Assembly: GCA_009103225.1 (NCBI GenBank)
Contig: RHPI01000797.1
Span: forward strand, 185,064-249,063
DNA from: Chlorokybus atmophyticus
Taxonomy: Eukaryota > Streptophyta > Chlorokybophyceae > Chlorokybales > Chlorokybaceae
Direction of reading: 5' to 3'
DNA length: 64,000 nt
The notes beneath the pieces were generated by a model. It did not search any database, was not told where the DNA came from, and worked only from the letters and a program-made list of their open reading frames with translations. Positions within the stretch are counted from its first letter, which is position 1, and each line of letters opens with the position of its first letter. Made by a program: the position numbers and the translations under genes. Positions 21,496 through 34,971 of this stretch are shown here, piece after piece.

Positions 21496-24400
21496 ATGGC
21501 CGGTCGCTTTAGGTCCAGTGTAGTTGATCTCGTCGAACATGAGGTAGGTATTTGGTCTTGACTCAGATGCTTGCATGCATTCAACAGAGGGTATGATGAT
21601 TCAGCCGGCTGCTTCCAAGACAGCAGGTAAACCAGAGCTCGCATGCCAGGCATGGTGTGTTTGTGGATGAGACTCAGGTCAGAGTATTTGGCTCTGTGTT
21701 TTGGGTGTCTTGGCATTCTTACAGCTGCTATCAACAGGTTGAGCATTGCCTGCAGCATGTTTGCAGGACACCGCCAGTCACGGTGCCCAAGAAGTTGGCA
21801 AGAGCTCCAGCGACGACAGGGACAGATAAATGCATCCTTGCATGCGTATCACATGAATGTGCATGTGTGTGTATGGTGTCCAGTCAGCTGGGGCTGTTGA
21901 TTGTAAGCCCTCATGTGTGTGTATGCGCGCGTGTGTCGCAAAAGTCCGTGTTCACTTCTTCTGATGCGCAAACATACCTTGTATTTGTGCATATGTGAGT
22001 GCAGTTGTGAGGGGGTTTTCCAACAGCATGTTTGGGCAATTCTACTGCCAGTGTTAGGCGCTTGCATGCCTGATTTGTGTCCAACAGTTTTGAGCGCAAC
22101 CCGCTTTGCCTTGCAGGCTGTGCTACGGCCATGAGGTAATACAAAGTACAAGGTCAGATCTTTGCGTCATCCTTGCACAAGGCCTATAGTTTGGTGGTAG
22201 TTTGGTAGTTGTATAGTTGTTGTGTAGTTGTTGTTGTTGTGTAGTTGTATAGTTTGGTGGTAGTTTGGTAGTTGTTGTGTAGTATAGTTGTAATGTAACT
22301 AATCTGCTAGTCACTATGTTGTTGTGAACACAATTGTGGCGGTTGTGCCTGAGCTGATCTGCTGCTAGATCTCCAAGTTGCACAAAGGCACACACCCCAC
22401 TGTTATCAGTAATTGCACATGCAACAGCCACACTTGGAGAATTACCAGCAGAGCAGCTCAGCGGTAACCAGAGTGAACGGCAAACAAAGTGTGTGTAGAG
22501 CAATGGTCATTGCGACGAGTCACTAGAGTCATTAGGTTCACTATGAGGGTCGCGAGTGGGGAAAATTCCATTACAAGTTGGTGTGAGACTGGTACCGGGC
22601 GTTGCACCAGGTGCAGGGACTTCGGAGCCAGTAAACACACTCCAGCGTGCAGCAATATTGTTGTCGCACTCGATCACAACGCGCAGGCCAGCAGCGCCAT
22701 AGGTGCCCGAGTCAATGATAGTGCGAGCAGGAAGAGGCGCATCAGGAGGCGAGGGAGTGTTCTCATGCACGGAGACTGCCACATACACACCGGTTTGTAC
22801 AGTAGCTGCAATCGCAATGGGTGCCTGATGAACAATTCCACGAGTTGAAAGCTCCCAATTGCATAATTGGACCTGACAAACAAGTTTACAGGTTAACTCG
22901 CATGTTGCATCGCATTCATTCATAAACGTGCGCCAGAAGTTGATGCAAATGCATAGGCAGCGCCTCCATTGTTATGGACATGAACTGGACACGCATTCAG
23001 GCAGTAGCATGGCATGACATGCACGGCATGTAACGCAAAAGGGTGTTGCATGGTAGGAATCAGAGCTGTGCATATATATAGGCGTTCCTATCATAGCAGG
23101 ACAAACATATGCACACTACACAGGCAAACTCAACCCAAATCGCACACAAGGCATACGCATGTACAAACAATGCGCAACAGTATGGCACATGCATAGTGGC
23201 ATGCATAGTCAGCAGCATGCAGAGTGACATAGCGCACGCAACTCACACCATGAATAGCGAGAAAGATACCTGATGATAGCGAGCATCGCCAGAGTCCACA
23301 TAGCCGTTCCACGGTTGTGTCAAGACCTGACCTAGTCCCACTAATCGCCGCCCGACTGCGAGGAGCGCCTGCGTTAGAGCCTCATTCATGGTGCGCATGG
23401 GTACAGGGGGGTCCATTGTTGCAGCACACAGCACTTCACATATCCTATACAACTACCAGCATGCATTGGATGTTTGGGTTAGGGTTACTTATAGTTTGGG
23501 GTAAGCCACACAGACACCGTCCTCGGACATGGAAGATTTCATCGGAAATAGAGAATGTAATTTCGCTTGGTTTGTATGGACCAATAAACATAGAGTTCAT
23601 TTTGGCAATCAAAGTTTCGACAAAAGGCAATTTCCACGGCAATTGCTCGTGCGGCCTATTGCGGTCGGAGCAAGCGGAGACGCGACTGGTGTCCGACCAG
23701 CACAATTGCTGATGTGGATTTTCCGAACGATCACTGCATTCCATTGATTGCAGGGATTTCCGCACCGGGAATTGCACTGATTGTCCCACAGCACCGGCGT
23801 ACTTGCTGGTTGTGTTGGCGGCGGCGGCGCTGTGGCGAGGTGAGCGAGCGTTGTCAGCTGTCTTGTCGCACTGCCTTTCTAGTGGTTGCATGCTGGGTCA
23901 CTTCGTTGCAATTAGCAAATACAGCATGGTGTTGTGCCGCTAGCATTCTGGACTGCCATTTGCCTGCTAGCTTGCTGTTAGGCTTACCTTTGTCGTGTTC
24001 AGCTGGCAAGAAGCTGAAGCAGCTTCTACTCTACAAGGTACTGGGTGTTTGGCTTGCAGTGTGCCTGTTTGACAAGTTCACAAGCACGCCTTTGTGCAAG
24101 CAGCTTAGAGACACTTCTTTTGCAAGGTACATGGTTTGCTTGCTGTGACAAGTCAACAAGCAAGTCCACATGGCTTACAACCTGCAGTCACTTGAGTCAA
24201 CCAAGACTTGAGGTTGATTAGGGTTGCGGTTGCAACTGACTTGTAAAGCAAGCTTGATCTATCTACAGGAGGGCATCATCATGTCAGGCACCACGTCGGG
24301 TGGGCGGTCCAGCAACTGCAGCGAAGGATGGGAGAATTTGGACGAAGAGATATGGGGGAAGAATGCTGGTGGTCCTTCTGATGAGCAGCTGCAGCATGAG

Positions 24401-26817
24401 TGGGAAACCAGTGAGGCGACTGTTCACCTGCGTGATCTTGAGACCACAGCAATGGTCTGCTTAAAAGTGAGCTTATGCATCAAGCATCCGCAATCAATGT
24501 CAGACCTTGCTGCCGAAGTCTGTTTCGTCCCATGTTGTACTAGTGCACCAATGTAAACTATGCAGGCACTGAAGGTCCTACATTGGCGTGGGAAGCATCA
24601 TGCCCGTGATCGTCGCAAGGTCACCAAGCTGGCCGACAAAGGCCGGATTTGCTACGAGTACTGTCGCATGATGCCGGGGAAGACTCAAACGAAGCAGGAC
24701 CCATTCAAGTTCGCTCTTGCAACCAAATGCTGGCATCTGCTGAATCCAGAGCTCTCCTATCAAATGGTTGGCAATTTCCCACAGTTACATGAGCCGTCAT
24801 GCAATATGGCAGCATTGTCTGAGCTGGGAGGAGTTTGCTTTGCATGTGTTGGCCTTCACAACTTCTTCATTGGTGGGTAGGCGCGTTTGAAGATTCAACA
24901 GTATCTGGGCAACAAAAAGGGATACAGCAACCCCAAGCACAAAGAGAAGCAGAAAGAAAAGAGTCGGAAGCGTTACAAGGAGATGATGGAGAAGGCTTTC
25001 GCGGGGGGCTTTGTGCCAAGGCGCAGGGGAGGGCCTAGCGACAAGAACAACAAGGTGTGTGTCATGTAGTGACTAAGGTGTTCGTGCGATGTGCATGTCT
25101 TGAGTGCCTTTGCCATGTGCTTGATAGAAAGCCAACAAGAAGAAGCCCAAGAAGTAAAAAGAAGTGCAACTTGCCAGCGACGACGAGGATGCCACTCCAG
25201 AGGGTGACCTACAGTTTGCACAAAGTTGGCTTTATCAATGTCGTGTTGAGAACGATGCTTTGTGTGTGATGGTGTCTTATGTATGCAGGTTGTGTGGTGT
25301 GTATGATGACCCCTTGTAATTGCACGGTGCCCACGCGTTCACATCCCGCCAGCGACGCCAGCGACGACAGAAATGGCACCTCGCAGCGTGAGCCGCGTCT
25401 TGCGCGCGCAGGCAGCTGCTGGAGTACTGTGTGTATATGCAGGCTTTTGTGATCGGTGCCTTGTGTATGCGATATGTAACAAGGAAGGCACTGCACCACA
25501 ACCCTCAAGTTCTCCTGCTACTGGTTCACAGGTCAGATGCCGCTCCTGCTTGTATTTTGCTAAACATGTGTTCATGATCGGTCATGACTGTTGTGTTCAG
25601 GCACGTGCCAAGCAGGGTGCTGATGTGCGTGACAGCAGCTCAGGGAAGCGCAAAGTGTCTGGTGAGGTACGCAGCATTGGACTTGATAGAGCGGCAATGC
25701 ACTGAGTTGTGGCTCACCATCTGACTTCATGCTGTTGGCAGGAGGATGAGGTGTCAAGCCCCCCCAAATAGAAAACAAACAAAACGGTTCGCTCGATACC
25801 GGCTCCCTACAAGTCTCAGGAGGCAGGTCACTCGACTGGCAAGCAGGAGACGGTGTTGGAGAAGAAGAGCGGCAAGCAAAAGGAGGTATGAAAGCACCAT
25901 GTACTTGATCTTATGGGCTTCTTGCGTTCTTCTGGCTGCACACAAACTGTCACCTGCGGCAGGCACGCATTCGTTGCGTGACGGTTGTAAGCTTGTTAAC
26001 ACGTCGTGTCACCTTGTCGCGCAGGATGAGCCAACGTATTCAGAAATGCCTGAGACAGATAGAAGCGAGAACAGCGGTGAAGATGGCGCCAAGGACAGCG
26101 CCCCGGACAGCGAGGGGGACAGCCCCAACAACAGCGACAACGACTCGCAGAAGGCAGGTCGCTTCGCAAGCGCTGTATGAGAGATCACATCTGTGTATGT
26201 GTGTACCTCTTGATGTGTTTGTCACTTGCATGCGCAGGAAGAGCTGAGCGACAAGGACGACACCGCACCGACGATGAAGGTTGGCAGTGAAGTCCAACTG
26301 TTCATTAACGGGCGCAAAGAACCAGTAGGGGAGGCGCACGTAAGCGACATCAATCCTGTCAACAAGTTTCATGGCAAGAAGATTGGAGAGGGCAACATGG
26401 TGGTCCAGTTCAGCCGCAGTCTTCCCATCACTAGGACCAGACGTCCCGGACCAGGGGAAGAAGAGGTTGTGCCTCTGCCAATCAGCTTCAAGCGTGATGG
26501 GGTTGGAGTGCAAGTGACCCACTTGAAAGGTGAACGCGTTTGTGTGCATGCGATTGCATGAACAGTTTTAACATTGTGCAAGTCAGCTGTGTTCATGTGT
26601 GGTTGATGTATGCGCAGAGTGCGAGCCGGGTTTGTTGCTACTTTGGCCTGTTGGGTTGCTGAAGAGTATCAAGGTGAGGGAGCCAGCAAAGGAAGGCACA
26701 ACCACACAGTGCGGGAGGGGCCGTGGGAAGGGCAGTCGGGGTGGGCGGGGTGGGCGCGGTGGGCGTGGTCGAGGCAGCAAGAAGTACGTAGCAGAGATAC
26801 ATTGTAGACATCAGTGA
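21496..26817 (+). CDS. Multi-exon protein of a probable third DNA transposon, unknown function
   Basis: Coding segments with good splice borders include 21496-21543 (MAGRFRSSVVDLVEHE), about 24273-24468 (acidic, ENLDEEIWGKNAGG), about 24565-24880 (KVLHWRGKHHARDRR, CWHLLNPELSYQMVGNFPQL) and about 24885-25054 (Lys/Arg-rich). Later segments are 26025 to about 26153 (Ser/Asp/Glu-rich), 26238-26529 (VGSEVQLFINGRKEPVGEAH ... FHGKKIGEG) and 26618-26817 (PGLLLLWPVGLLKSIK, then an Arg-Gly-rich tail and TGA). The beta-rich 26238-26680 part recalls the C-terminal domain of proteins linked to plant CACTA elements (DUF8039-like). This is a weak, by-eye likeness. A stop at 25155 may end one transcript, so there could be two genes. 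The AT-rich repeats following at 26.9-27.5 kb support a transposon context. Confidence 0.45.
22507..23416 (-). CDS. Two-exon 170-residue protein, unknown
   Basis: ATG at 23416 opens 49 codons (MDPPVPMRTMNEALTQALLA...) to a GT donor at 23269. An exon from 22872 to 22507 follows in phase (VQLCNWELSTRGIVHQAPIA ... YGAAGLRVVIECDNNIAARW) and ends TGA with an Asp/Ser-rich tail. Both borders fit GT-AG. I do not recognise it. It lies within an intron-rich stretch of the opposite-strand gene, in what seems to be a transposon, so it may be an element-borne gene. Confidence 0.5.
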
Positions 26818-26879
26818 ATTTGTTGTTCGAGTCAGCTGCCATTCAGCTGACATTGCTGTCCAAATTCACCGGCCGGACT

Positions 26880-27560
26880 GATTGCTATGTGCTATGTCAA
26901 AGCTATGCTATGTCACAGCTATTGACGATAGCAAGATGCAGTGATTATTCAACCAAACAATGAGTGAATACCCACTTATATGTAGGACTGTGTGTGTGAG
27001 CAGAAGTGCTGTATTATTCAATTATAATTCGCGTGAAAAATCAACCAAAGGCAGCAGTGATTGTTCAACCATACTATGGGTGAATAACCACTTTAATATA
27101 GGACTATGTGTGAGAGCAGATATATAGTATTATTCAATCACAAATCGTATGAATAATCACTCGCTAGTATGGTACATGTGCTATTGAAACAGCTTTAGTG
27201 TGTGTGAACATTAAGCCAATATGCGTGTAAATAATTACGTATAAGCAGGACCTAGTGTGAGAAAAGGCGCTGCAAATATTCACGCACACAAAGTATGAAT
27301 AATCACTTGGTGCCATGGTACAAGTCTAGGACCATGCATACCTAAGAAGACTGAATATGCAGTTCTGTTGCGAGTGAATAACTACTCACATGTAAGAGGT
27401 TGTGTGCGAGATGGACAACTACAATTATTCATGACCAAAATGTGTGAATATCCATTGCTTGTATTCAGGGCATTTGGCCTGAATAATCAGCAATCGTAAC
27501 AGCGACCTCTGCAGCCACGCAAGTGGCGAGTTCACACATAAAACAGATGAGTATTCAGGG
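26880..27560. repeat. Subterminal-like cluster of GTGAATAATCAC motifs
   Basis: About 15 variants of TGAATAATCAC / GTGATTATTCA occur in both orientations in roughly 600 bp of AT-rich DNA, immediately after the transposon-like gene. This resembles the subterminal region of a CACTA-type element. I found no matching left-end cluster and no inverted terminal repeat. Confidence 0.6.
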
Positions 27561-28122
27561 CAAATGCGCTGATTTTTCAGAAATTCGGGGGGTCCAGAAT
27601 TACCGGTGCCACAGGTGAAAGTGTATGCATGATAAAGTGTTCATGCTCTGCTGCCTGTCTCGATACCACTACCACTCACCACACTAGTGCTTGTGTGTGC
27701 ACTATGTAATGACAGTGATAACGAATGCATAAAGATGTGTCCTCAAATACAGACTGCACTATCTGATGCAGAATGCGACGCACTCATTTGAGCAAAGAGG
27801 GTGCCACTGTAAGTCAACAAGCCACTACTATAGGTAGTGCTAATTACACAGTTCTTTGCATGAGCGGAAAATGTGTTACATTGTTAAGTGTGAGGTGAAT
27901 GAGCAAGCAACACGTGGATACTATGCCCTGACTGATGCCAACAAACACATTGCAACCAAGCACACCAAGCTCACAGCAATGACAAGCACGATGCACACCA
28001 GCATGCACAGGCTCTCACACAGTGAGGGGTTCCTTGGTAAGCGGGATGGCGTGTTCGCAGTTCAAGTCGCTTCACAAGCTCTTAGCTTTCTCACTCGCAG
28101 TGTCCAGCTGATCTGGCGAACA
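27561..28122. other. No supported gene
   Basis: An open frame of 90 codons at 27856-28128 begins MHERKMCYIVKCEV, but it has no recognised features and no splice support. I see nothing else here. Confidence 0.5.
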
Positions 28123-28252
28123 CCGTGACTACTTATACAAGTTGAATCACGACTGTTTAGAACATAAGCTAACGGTCATATCGAGGCTATTTCCACAGCA
28201 ATCCCCCCTCGATATAGAACACAGCTTATAAGTGAACTCACAACTGAACAGC
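28123..28252 (+). repeat. Left part of a duplicated 470-bp unit, split by the copia insertion
   Basis: The sequence ACCGTGACTACTTATACAAG ... CTCACAACTGAACAGC closely matches 40121-40252. The continuation of the unit (TACGCGCGGTG...) resumes after the copia element at 39790. The intact neighbour copy at 40121-40600 acts as the empty site. Confidence 0.85.
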
Positions 28253-28556
28253 TGTTGATTAGAGATGTTGCTTGCAACCATACACCGCCAATGAAGTGAC
28301 CAGAGAAGTGAACTAACTTAACAACCTGTGGCCTGTCGGCTCCGGGCCCTCAGTCTGGGTCCTACCAAAGAGCAGACCAGACTGCACCAGTCGTAGCTGC
28401 CTGCAGCCTATACATACAACTGCAGTCTATGAGTAGCTTATCAAGTACCAGCTTAATAAGCTACAATAGGGCTAGCTAAGCTGACTGGACAATAGCACAT
28501 AAGTGTCAAATGCTATACATGTAGAAAACACTGCATAACATGCTATATTTTCCACA
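28253..28556 (-). repeat. 3' LTR of the copia element
   Basis: 304 bp, alignable along its length with 39451-39784. The right copy has an extra segment after ATGCAACCAT. Confidence 0.85.
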
Positions 28557-29200
28557 CTTGCACGCAGGCAGCTTGGCCAGCTCTGAATCTTCAGAACTTG
28601 GTCTTCTTTATCTTCATCTTCACTGTCCCGATGCCCAGTCCTTCACAACATGCCTTGAACTTCTTCACAGGCGGTGCCTTCGTCATGAAGTCAGCCAGCA
28701 TCTCTTCAATGCCATAGAAAATAAACTCAATCTCATTCCTCGCCACTCTGTCCCGCACAAAGTGGTGGTGCACATCAATGTGCTTGCTCTTTGCCGAGAG
28801 AATGGGATTCTTCAGTAGCTTGACTGCTCCTTGGTTTTCACATCGCATCTCCACGCTTCCACATGGATGACCAAGGTCTCCTAGCAATTTCCTAAGCCAC
28901 AATGCCTCCTTTGTCGCTGCTGCAGAGGCCATGTACTCTGCTTCTGTAGTGGAAGCTGCCACTGTCGGTTGCAGCTTGTTGTTCCACCTAACCACTCTAC
29001 CATTCAGCTTGAAAACATATCCAGTGGTTGACCTTGTGGTATCTAGGTCACCAGCATAATCTGCATCACAGTAGCCTTGCAACTCCTGGTTGCCCCGCCC
29101 ATACTGGATGCCAACTGTTGCTGTCCTTGAAGTAGCGCAGTATTCCTTTTGCTGCCAACCAATGCTGCATTGTTGGAGCAAACATGTACTTTGCCAATTG

Positions 29201-29727
29201 TGTAACAGCACCACCGTCGCCGGTGATGCCCCTTCAATCCTCTACCCCAACACCCACACCGCCTATGACAAGCCTTTCAACGGCGTGGCCGCCACTGAGC
29301 AGAGAACTGAAAAGTCCCCACATCAGATTGATGTGACCTTTTATATCAAGAGTATATCAACTATATACCTCTCGATAATTAACTCACAACTAGACATCGA
29401 CCCTACAGATAGGGTAGTTAGGAAATCTAGCGTGAGCCAATCACAGCTCAGATAAGGTACATATCGATAAGGTACCTATCCAAAGATACATATCGTAAGG
29501 TACCCAACGAGATAGTGATCGCATTATATCAAATGTGACACTAAATAGGCTTGAATAAGCGTATCTACACCCATTGGGACTTATTTAAGCTATGATAAAG
29601 CATCATAGCCTTTAATAAGCGAGGAACCGTAGAAAAGAGGTATAAACAAGCATATTTAAATACTTATTTATACAAAATGTGTTATTTAGGTAGAAATAAT
29701 ACCCCTATTATTATTTCTCCCGTTACA
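29201..29727 (-). repeat. 3' LTR of the gypsy element
   Basis: 527 bp, TGTAACAGC ... CCGTTACA on the plus strand, partner of 34972-35488. Confidence 0.9.
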
Positions 29728-29874
29728 TTCCCCCCCACTTAGGTTTTCAACGTCCTCGTTGAACTCAAGTTGATCCGGCTTGATTTCGAGTAATTGTAAC
29801 CAGTGAGATAGCAGGAAATGACCGGGTGGTAATGAAACTGCACTGCCAGTCTGTCATAAAACCAAGCCCACAGT

Positions 29875-32800
29875 TTATGGGACAGGACATGAATCCCAAT
29901 AAGCTCGAAGCAACTCGCGGCAGTACGTAAGATGCCTGTCGGGCTCCCAACTGTTATGTTCCGGGCCATACCCTTTCCATTTCACCAAATAGCGAGTTGC
30001 GCGTCCTCGACTATTTAGCTTATGGTTCAATATAGCTTCCACCTCATATTCGAGCTCGCTGTCCACCTCAACTGGCGGTGGTGGAGGCTGTGTTCTACCA
30101 ACTGAGCGGTAAGGTTTCAACAAGTTTACATGGAACACGTTGTGTATACGCACACTTGGGGGCAATTGCAGTCGATAAGCGTGCGTACCAACTCTATCAG
30201 TGATAGAGAAAGGACCTAACCATCGGGGCAGCAACTTGCGAGCACCCGTACCTTTGATGGTTATGTTTTTTGCATTAAGCAAAACTTTATCGCCGACATC
30301 GAAAGTGGCCATTTTTCGATGTGTATCAGCATAAGCTTTTTGCATGTCCTGTGCTTTTGACAGACACAGCTTGGCTCGAGCCGAATGTTCTTAAATATTA
30401 GTGGCAAATTCCTTTGCCGCTGGTACAGTCAGGGCATTGCGAGGTACACGCAATGACGCTGGTGTGTTCGGGCGAATCCCATACTTCAAGAAAAATGGGG
30501 TTTCCTTTACACTTTCCTGCCACGCGTTGTTCACAGCGAACTCTGCCATTGGCAAGTACCTGTCCCAATCAGCATGATTAGGAGCCACATAGTGGCGAAG
30601 CATTTCTTCCAGTATTTGATTTGCTCGCTCAGTTTGATCGTCCGTTTGCGGGTAGAAAGCAGTCGACATGCTTTGTTTTACCCCCAACAATTCACAGACT
30701 TCTCGCCAAAACTTGGAGACAAACCGAGGATCACGATCTGTGACAAGTTCACGCGGTACACCATGAACGCGAAAGACCGTGGACACAAATAAGTGTGCCA
30801 AGTCCCGTGCACTTACAGTTGTGCAACACGGGGCAAAATGCACCATTTTAGTCAAACGGTCGACAAAAACCACAATAGCAGTGTATTTAGCTGCTGTTTC
30901 AGGTAGGTCAGTAATCAAATCCATACTGACACTATCCCACTTTTGTTCTGGAATTGCCAATGGTTTAAACAATCCCGCTTGTTTTTGTCGTAGTGGCTTA
31001 TTACGTTGACACACGTCACATGTGCGAACATATCGATTCACGTCAGCTGACATTGACGGCCACCAGTATAATTGTTGCGCAGATTTGAGTGTTTTGTGTT
31101 TCCCCAAATGCCCAGCATACGGCGGGTCATGCATTAAATGTAAGCATTGCTTACGCAAGTCTTCCGAGTTGGGAATTGCCAACTGCTCCCCTTTATACCA
31201 CAGATTGCTAACAGCAGTAAGCTGTTGCAAGTTGGTTTGACTGCTAAACCAATCATCTGAGTTATAACATGTGGACACTTCCTTTAAGAAAGGATCTTCA
31301 GGCTGTTGTACATTACGCGTACTTCGAGAGCGCGTAAGTGCTAAAAGAGCAGTGCTGCGACTTAGTGGATCCGCCACATTGGTGCGACCCGGACGGTATT
31401 GCCAAGTGAAAGTGAAACGAGAAATGAATTCATTCCACCTAGCTTGCCGCCTCGACAGATTTTGTTGCGTATGAAAGAATGTGAGCGGGTTGTGATCAGT
31501 AATCACTGAAAACTCCACCCCTTCCAAGTAGCAACGCCATGTGCGCAGCGCGTGCACCACCCCGAGCAATTCCTGCTCAGTGGTTGTGTAATTACGTTCA
31601 GCAGGAATGAACTTTCTGCTTTCATATGCACATGGTCTGTCATCCTGTAGAAGGACTGCCCCACACCCAATGGTGGAAGCATCACTGATCACCACAAAAG
31701 GCTTGGTGTGGTCGGGGAAGGCTAACACAGGGGCTTGTGTTAATGCATCTTTAATGCGTGTAAAAGCAACCTCGTGTGCCTCCGTCCATACAAATTTAAC
31801 ATCTTTTTTTAGTAAAGATGTTAAAGGATTTTCCATGCCAGAATATGCTCGCATGAACTTGCGGAAATAATTGGCTAGCCCCAAGAAAGCACGTAACTGA
31901 TGTACATCCTTGGGTGGTGGCCAATCCTTTACCGCACACACCTTTTGAGGATCTGGTTTCAATCCTTCTTTACCAATCTCATGCCCTAAAAAGGGTAGTT
32001 CATCCTTTGCAAAGTTGCATTTGGACAGGTTGGCATAGAATTTGTGTTCGCGTAACTTAGCTAGATTCAATTCCACATGCCTGTGGTGGTCCTCCCGGGT
32101 TTTGCTGAACACAATAATGTCGTTTAGATATACCAGTACAAACTTGTACAATTCATCAGCAAATACTGCGTTCATTGCTGTCTGAAATGTAGCCGGTGCA
32201 TTTGTTAACCCAAATGATAACACTTTATACTCAAAGTGTCCGAGTGGGGTGCGAAATGCAGTTTTTTGTATATCCGACGGGTGGATTTTGATTTGATGAT
32301 AACCACTGGTCAAATCCAGCGTGCTGAACACTGTTGCACCTGACAGCTTATCAAACAAATCATCAATCCGAGGCAAAGGGTATCTGTTTTTCACAGTTAC
32401 CTTGTTCAACGCACGGTAATCAATACACATGCGTAGCTTGCCATTCTTTTTGGGCACAAACAAAATTGGTGCACAAAAAGGAGATATGCTCTTTGATATT
32501 AAACCCTTGTCTAATAACTCTTTGAGCTGTTTTTCCATCTCCGCGTGTTCCAAGGGACTTAGCCTGTATATAGGCCGCCAAGGTGGCTTTGCCCCCTCCT
32601 CTAACGGAATGGTATGATGTATGTATCGATCGGGAGGCAACTCTGGGAGTTCATCCTGAAATACATCTGCGTATTGTTCCGTAAGTGATTGCACCACAGG
32701 GTCACTGATAGCCTGTTCAGCAGGTGTTTCCACCTGTCGTAAGTGCAGTAAGTATACTTCCTCACGTTTACGCATGCAACGTTTCAATTGCATAGCAGAG

Positions 32801-33603
32801 AGGAGCGGAACATTATCGCGAGGTATACGTGCGAGTACAGATCCTGTTAAAGTCATCATACGTTTCCCTTTACGAAGGGTGCACGTATTGGCTCGAGAGT
32901 CTAATTGTAAACCTGCTTCAGTGTGCCACTGTTCCCCTAAAACAACATCCACCCCGGGGATACCAATATCCACCACGATGAAGGCTAGTCGGGTTTTATG
33001 GCCATTGATAACAAAATGCCCTTTTACCTCTCCCATTGCATTGAGAGTGGAACCAGCAGCACGTACATATGACGTGACTGGTGTGAAAGGAATGTTATTA
33101 CGTTTCACCCAAGCATGTTCAACAAAGTTATGGTTTGCACCAGTATCAATCAATGCTGTACATGGTGTACCCATAAGTTGACTCTCAAATCTCCATTTGA
33201 GTGGCACTGAGTGACCATCAAATGTAGCTAATGTCGGAGTGCCGTGATTGGTAGCAGACTTGATAAAGATCACTTGCAACGGTGAAGCTCCTGTATCTTT
33301 GCGTGAGAGTTGCATGATTAATTCTCCCCTTTTCAACAATCGCGACCACGGGCCATGATATCGAGGGATAACTACACAAGCAGTGACAGCATGTTGTAAT
33401 TGCAACTCGTGTAAGTGCTTAACAGCAGTTACTAATTCAGAGAATGGAACATTGATTAACACACAACCGTTTGCATTTCTCAACACAGGTGGTGTGCTCA
33501 TATCAGTCCATACATCTGATACATCACAAAGAGAGGAAACTCTATCAAGAAGTACAGAGTTTTTAAAGTCGTTCTGCTCGACTAAGCTACCAACCACGGA
33601 CAA
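29875..33603 (-). pseudogene. Gypsy pol polyprotein with chromodomain, one in-frame stop
   Basis: Over 1200 codons on the minus strand encode an aspartic protease (CTALIDTGANHNF), RT (CIDYRALN, FGLTNAPATFQ, active box YLNDIIVFS), RNase H (VISDASTIGCGAVL) and an integrase. The integrase has an HHCC-like zinc region (HLMHDPPYAGHLGKHKT, CDVCQRNK) and core residues in FVDRLTK, TDRDPRF and TERANQ. A C-terminal chromodomain follows (YEVEAILNHK, YLVKWKGY, NSWEPDRHL). A TAA at 30391-30393 interrupts the frame just before the chromodomain segment. The RT box has Asn where the first catalytic Asp is expected, so this copy cannot copy itself. The chromodomain places it among chromoviruses, which target heterochromatin. 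Confidence 0.9.
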
Positions 33604-33606
33604 TTC

Positions 33607-34692
33607 CTATTTCTTATCTCTTTGCTGCTTGGCCTTCTGTGCATTCTGTTTTGCATAGCACTTAGCCTCCCCATGACATGTCTTCTTGCAGACACTGCAA
33701 GTGATGATGGATTTGGCCGCGTTGTAGGGGCTAGCAGGATGAGATGTTTTCGCCTTTTTCAACAAAAGGTTTGTTGTCATAGGCCGGGCGCTTTGCAGCT
33801 GAAACCGGGGCTGCCTCTTTTGCGGTGGTTTGCGTGAGAGCGTTTTACACTGTCCACAGCAGCAACCATCTGCATCAGCATTGGTAAATCCGTCGAGGCC
33901 CACTCTTGCAAACTTGCGGGGTTGACGGCCACATGCTGCACGAGATCTGTGTCCAAGCGACGCCTGAACATATCCAGCTGATCAGCATCACTGATAGGTA
34001 GTTTGCCAGCATTGATCTTGCTGACAAATGACTGAAAATCCTGGATATACTGCTGAACCGGACGCCCGTTCTGACGCAGGTTGTGCAGCTGGTTGCGAGC
34101 AACCTGGGCAGGATCTGCACCACCGTAGCGCTGTTCCATGAAAGAGCACAACTGATTTACTTCCCGCCCGAGGTTCACATCACGTTGCTTACGGCGATAC
34201 CACTCTGCAAGGGCATCGTTCGGAATCAGCAACTCAGCTATACGCAACTTCCCCTCCTCAAAAATGTGAAGGGAGTTGACATAGTGTCGCAACTTCATAA
34301 GCCAGTCGAAGATGGCCGCTTGCTTGTTGGGAACAAACTCGGCAGGACGAGCAAGTCCTTGAACAGGTGGACCACCGTCAGCACGTTGAAGACGCTCGAT
34401 CATGTTCAGAACACGTTTGCCTTCACCCATCTGCCCCTCCCAATCTCGCCCCATAAAGGTGGTGAGCTTTGAAACTTTTTCTGCCAAATGGAAGAGAAAG
34501 TTCACGAATGAGAATTGCCTCACGAGGGTCCTGATCATAGGTGCTAAGGAAATGCTGCATCAAGTCCTGCTGTGTCATGCGAATAGATAACTCAGGGAAT
34601 ATAGAAGGTGATCTATCATCCACTGAAGCTTCCGCAGCTTTGGCAGCTTGAGACTCATCAGGTGCATCATCCGGATTCGGAATATCTTCCAT
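33607..34692 (-). pseudogene. Gypsy gag, frameshifted
   Basis: Three overlapping minus-strand frames together cover a gag. They are an acidic N-terminus (MEDIPNPDDAPDES), a capsid-like core (RHYVNSLHIFEEGKLRIAEL, QYIQDFQSFVSKINAGKLPI) and a C-terminal zinc knuckle (CSVCKKTCHGEAKC). Frame changes near 34490 and 33800-33900 disable it. Pol follows directly. Confidence 0.75.
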
Positions 34693-34971
34693 GGATGGAA
34701 ATTCCTCCTCACGGGAAGGTTGCTCTTTTTCCGAGCTCTCCCCTTTTTAGGTGGGCACCGAGTTTTCTTCCATTTGTCTCACACGTGGAGAGGCCGCCTC
34801 TTTGGTAGGTGGCTTCAACGTGGAGGTAGCGCAGGGAAGTGAACTTGAAGCTTGGGCTGCGTGGACGAATAGGAGGCCGCCGCCGACGCCTTCTGATTGG
34901 CCGAAAGCAGGTCGCCGCCCCCTATAAGTACCCACGTCACCCCCCAGCTCCTGGATACCAATGTCACAGCA

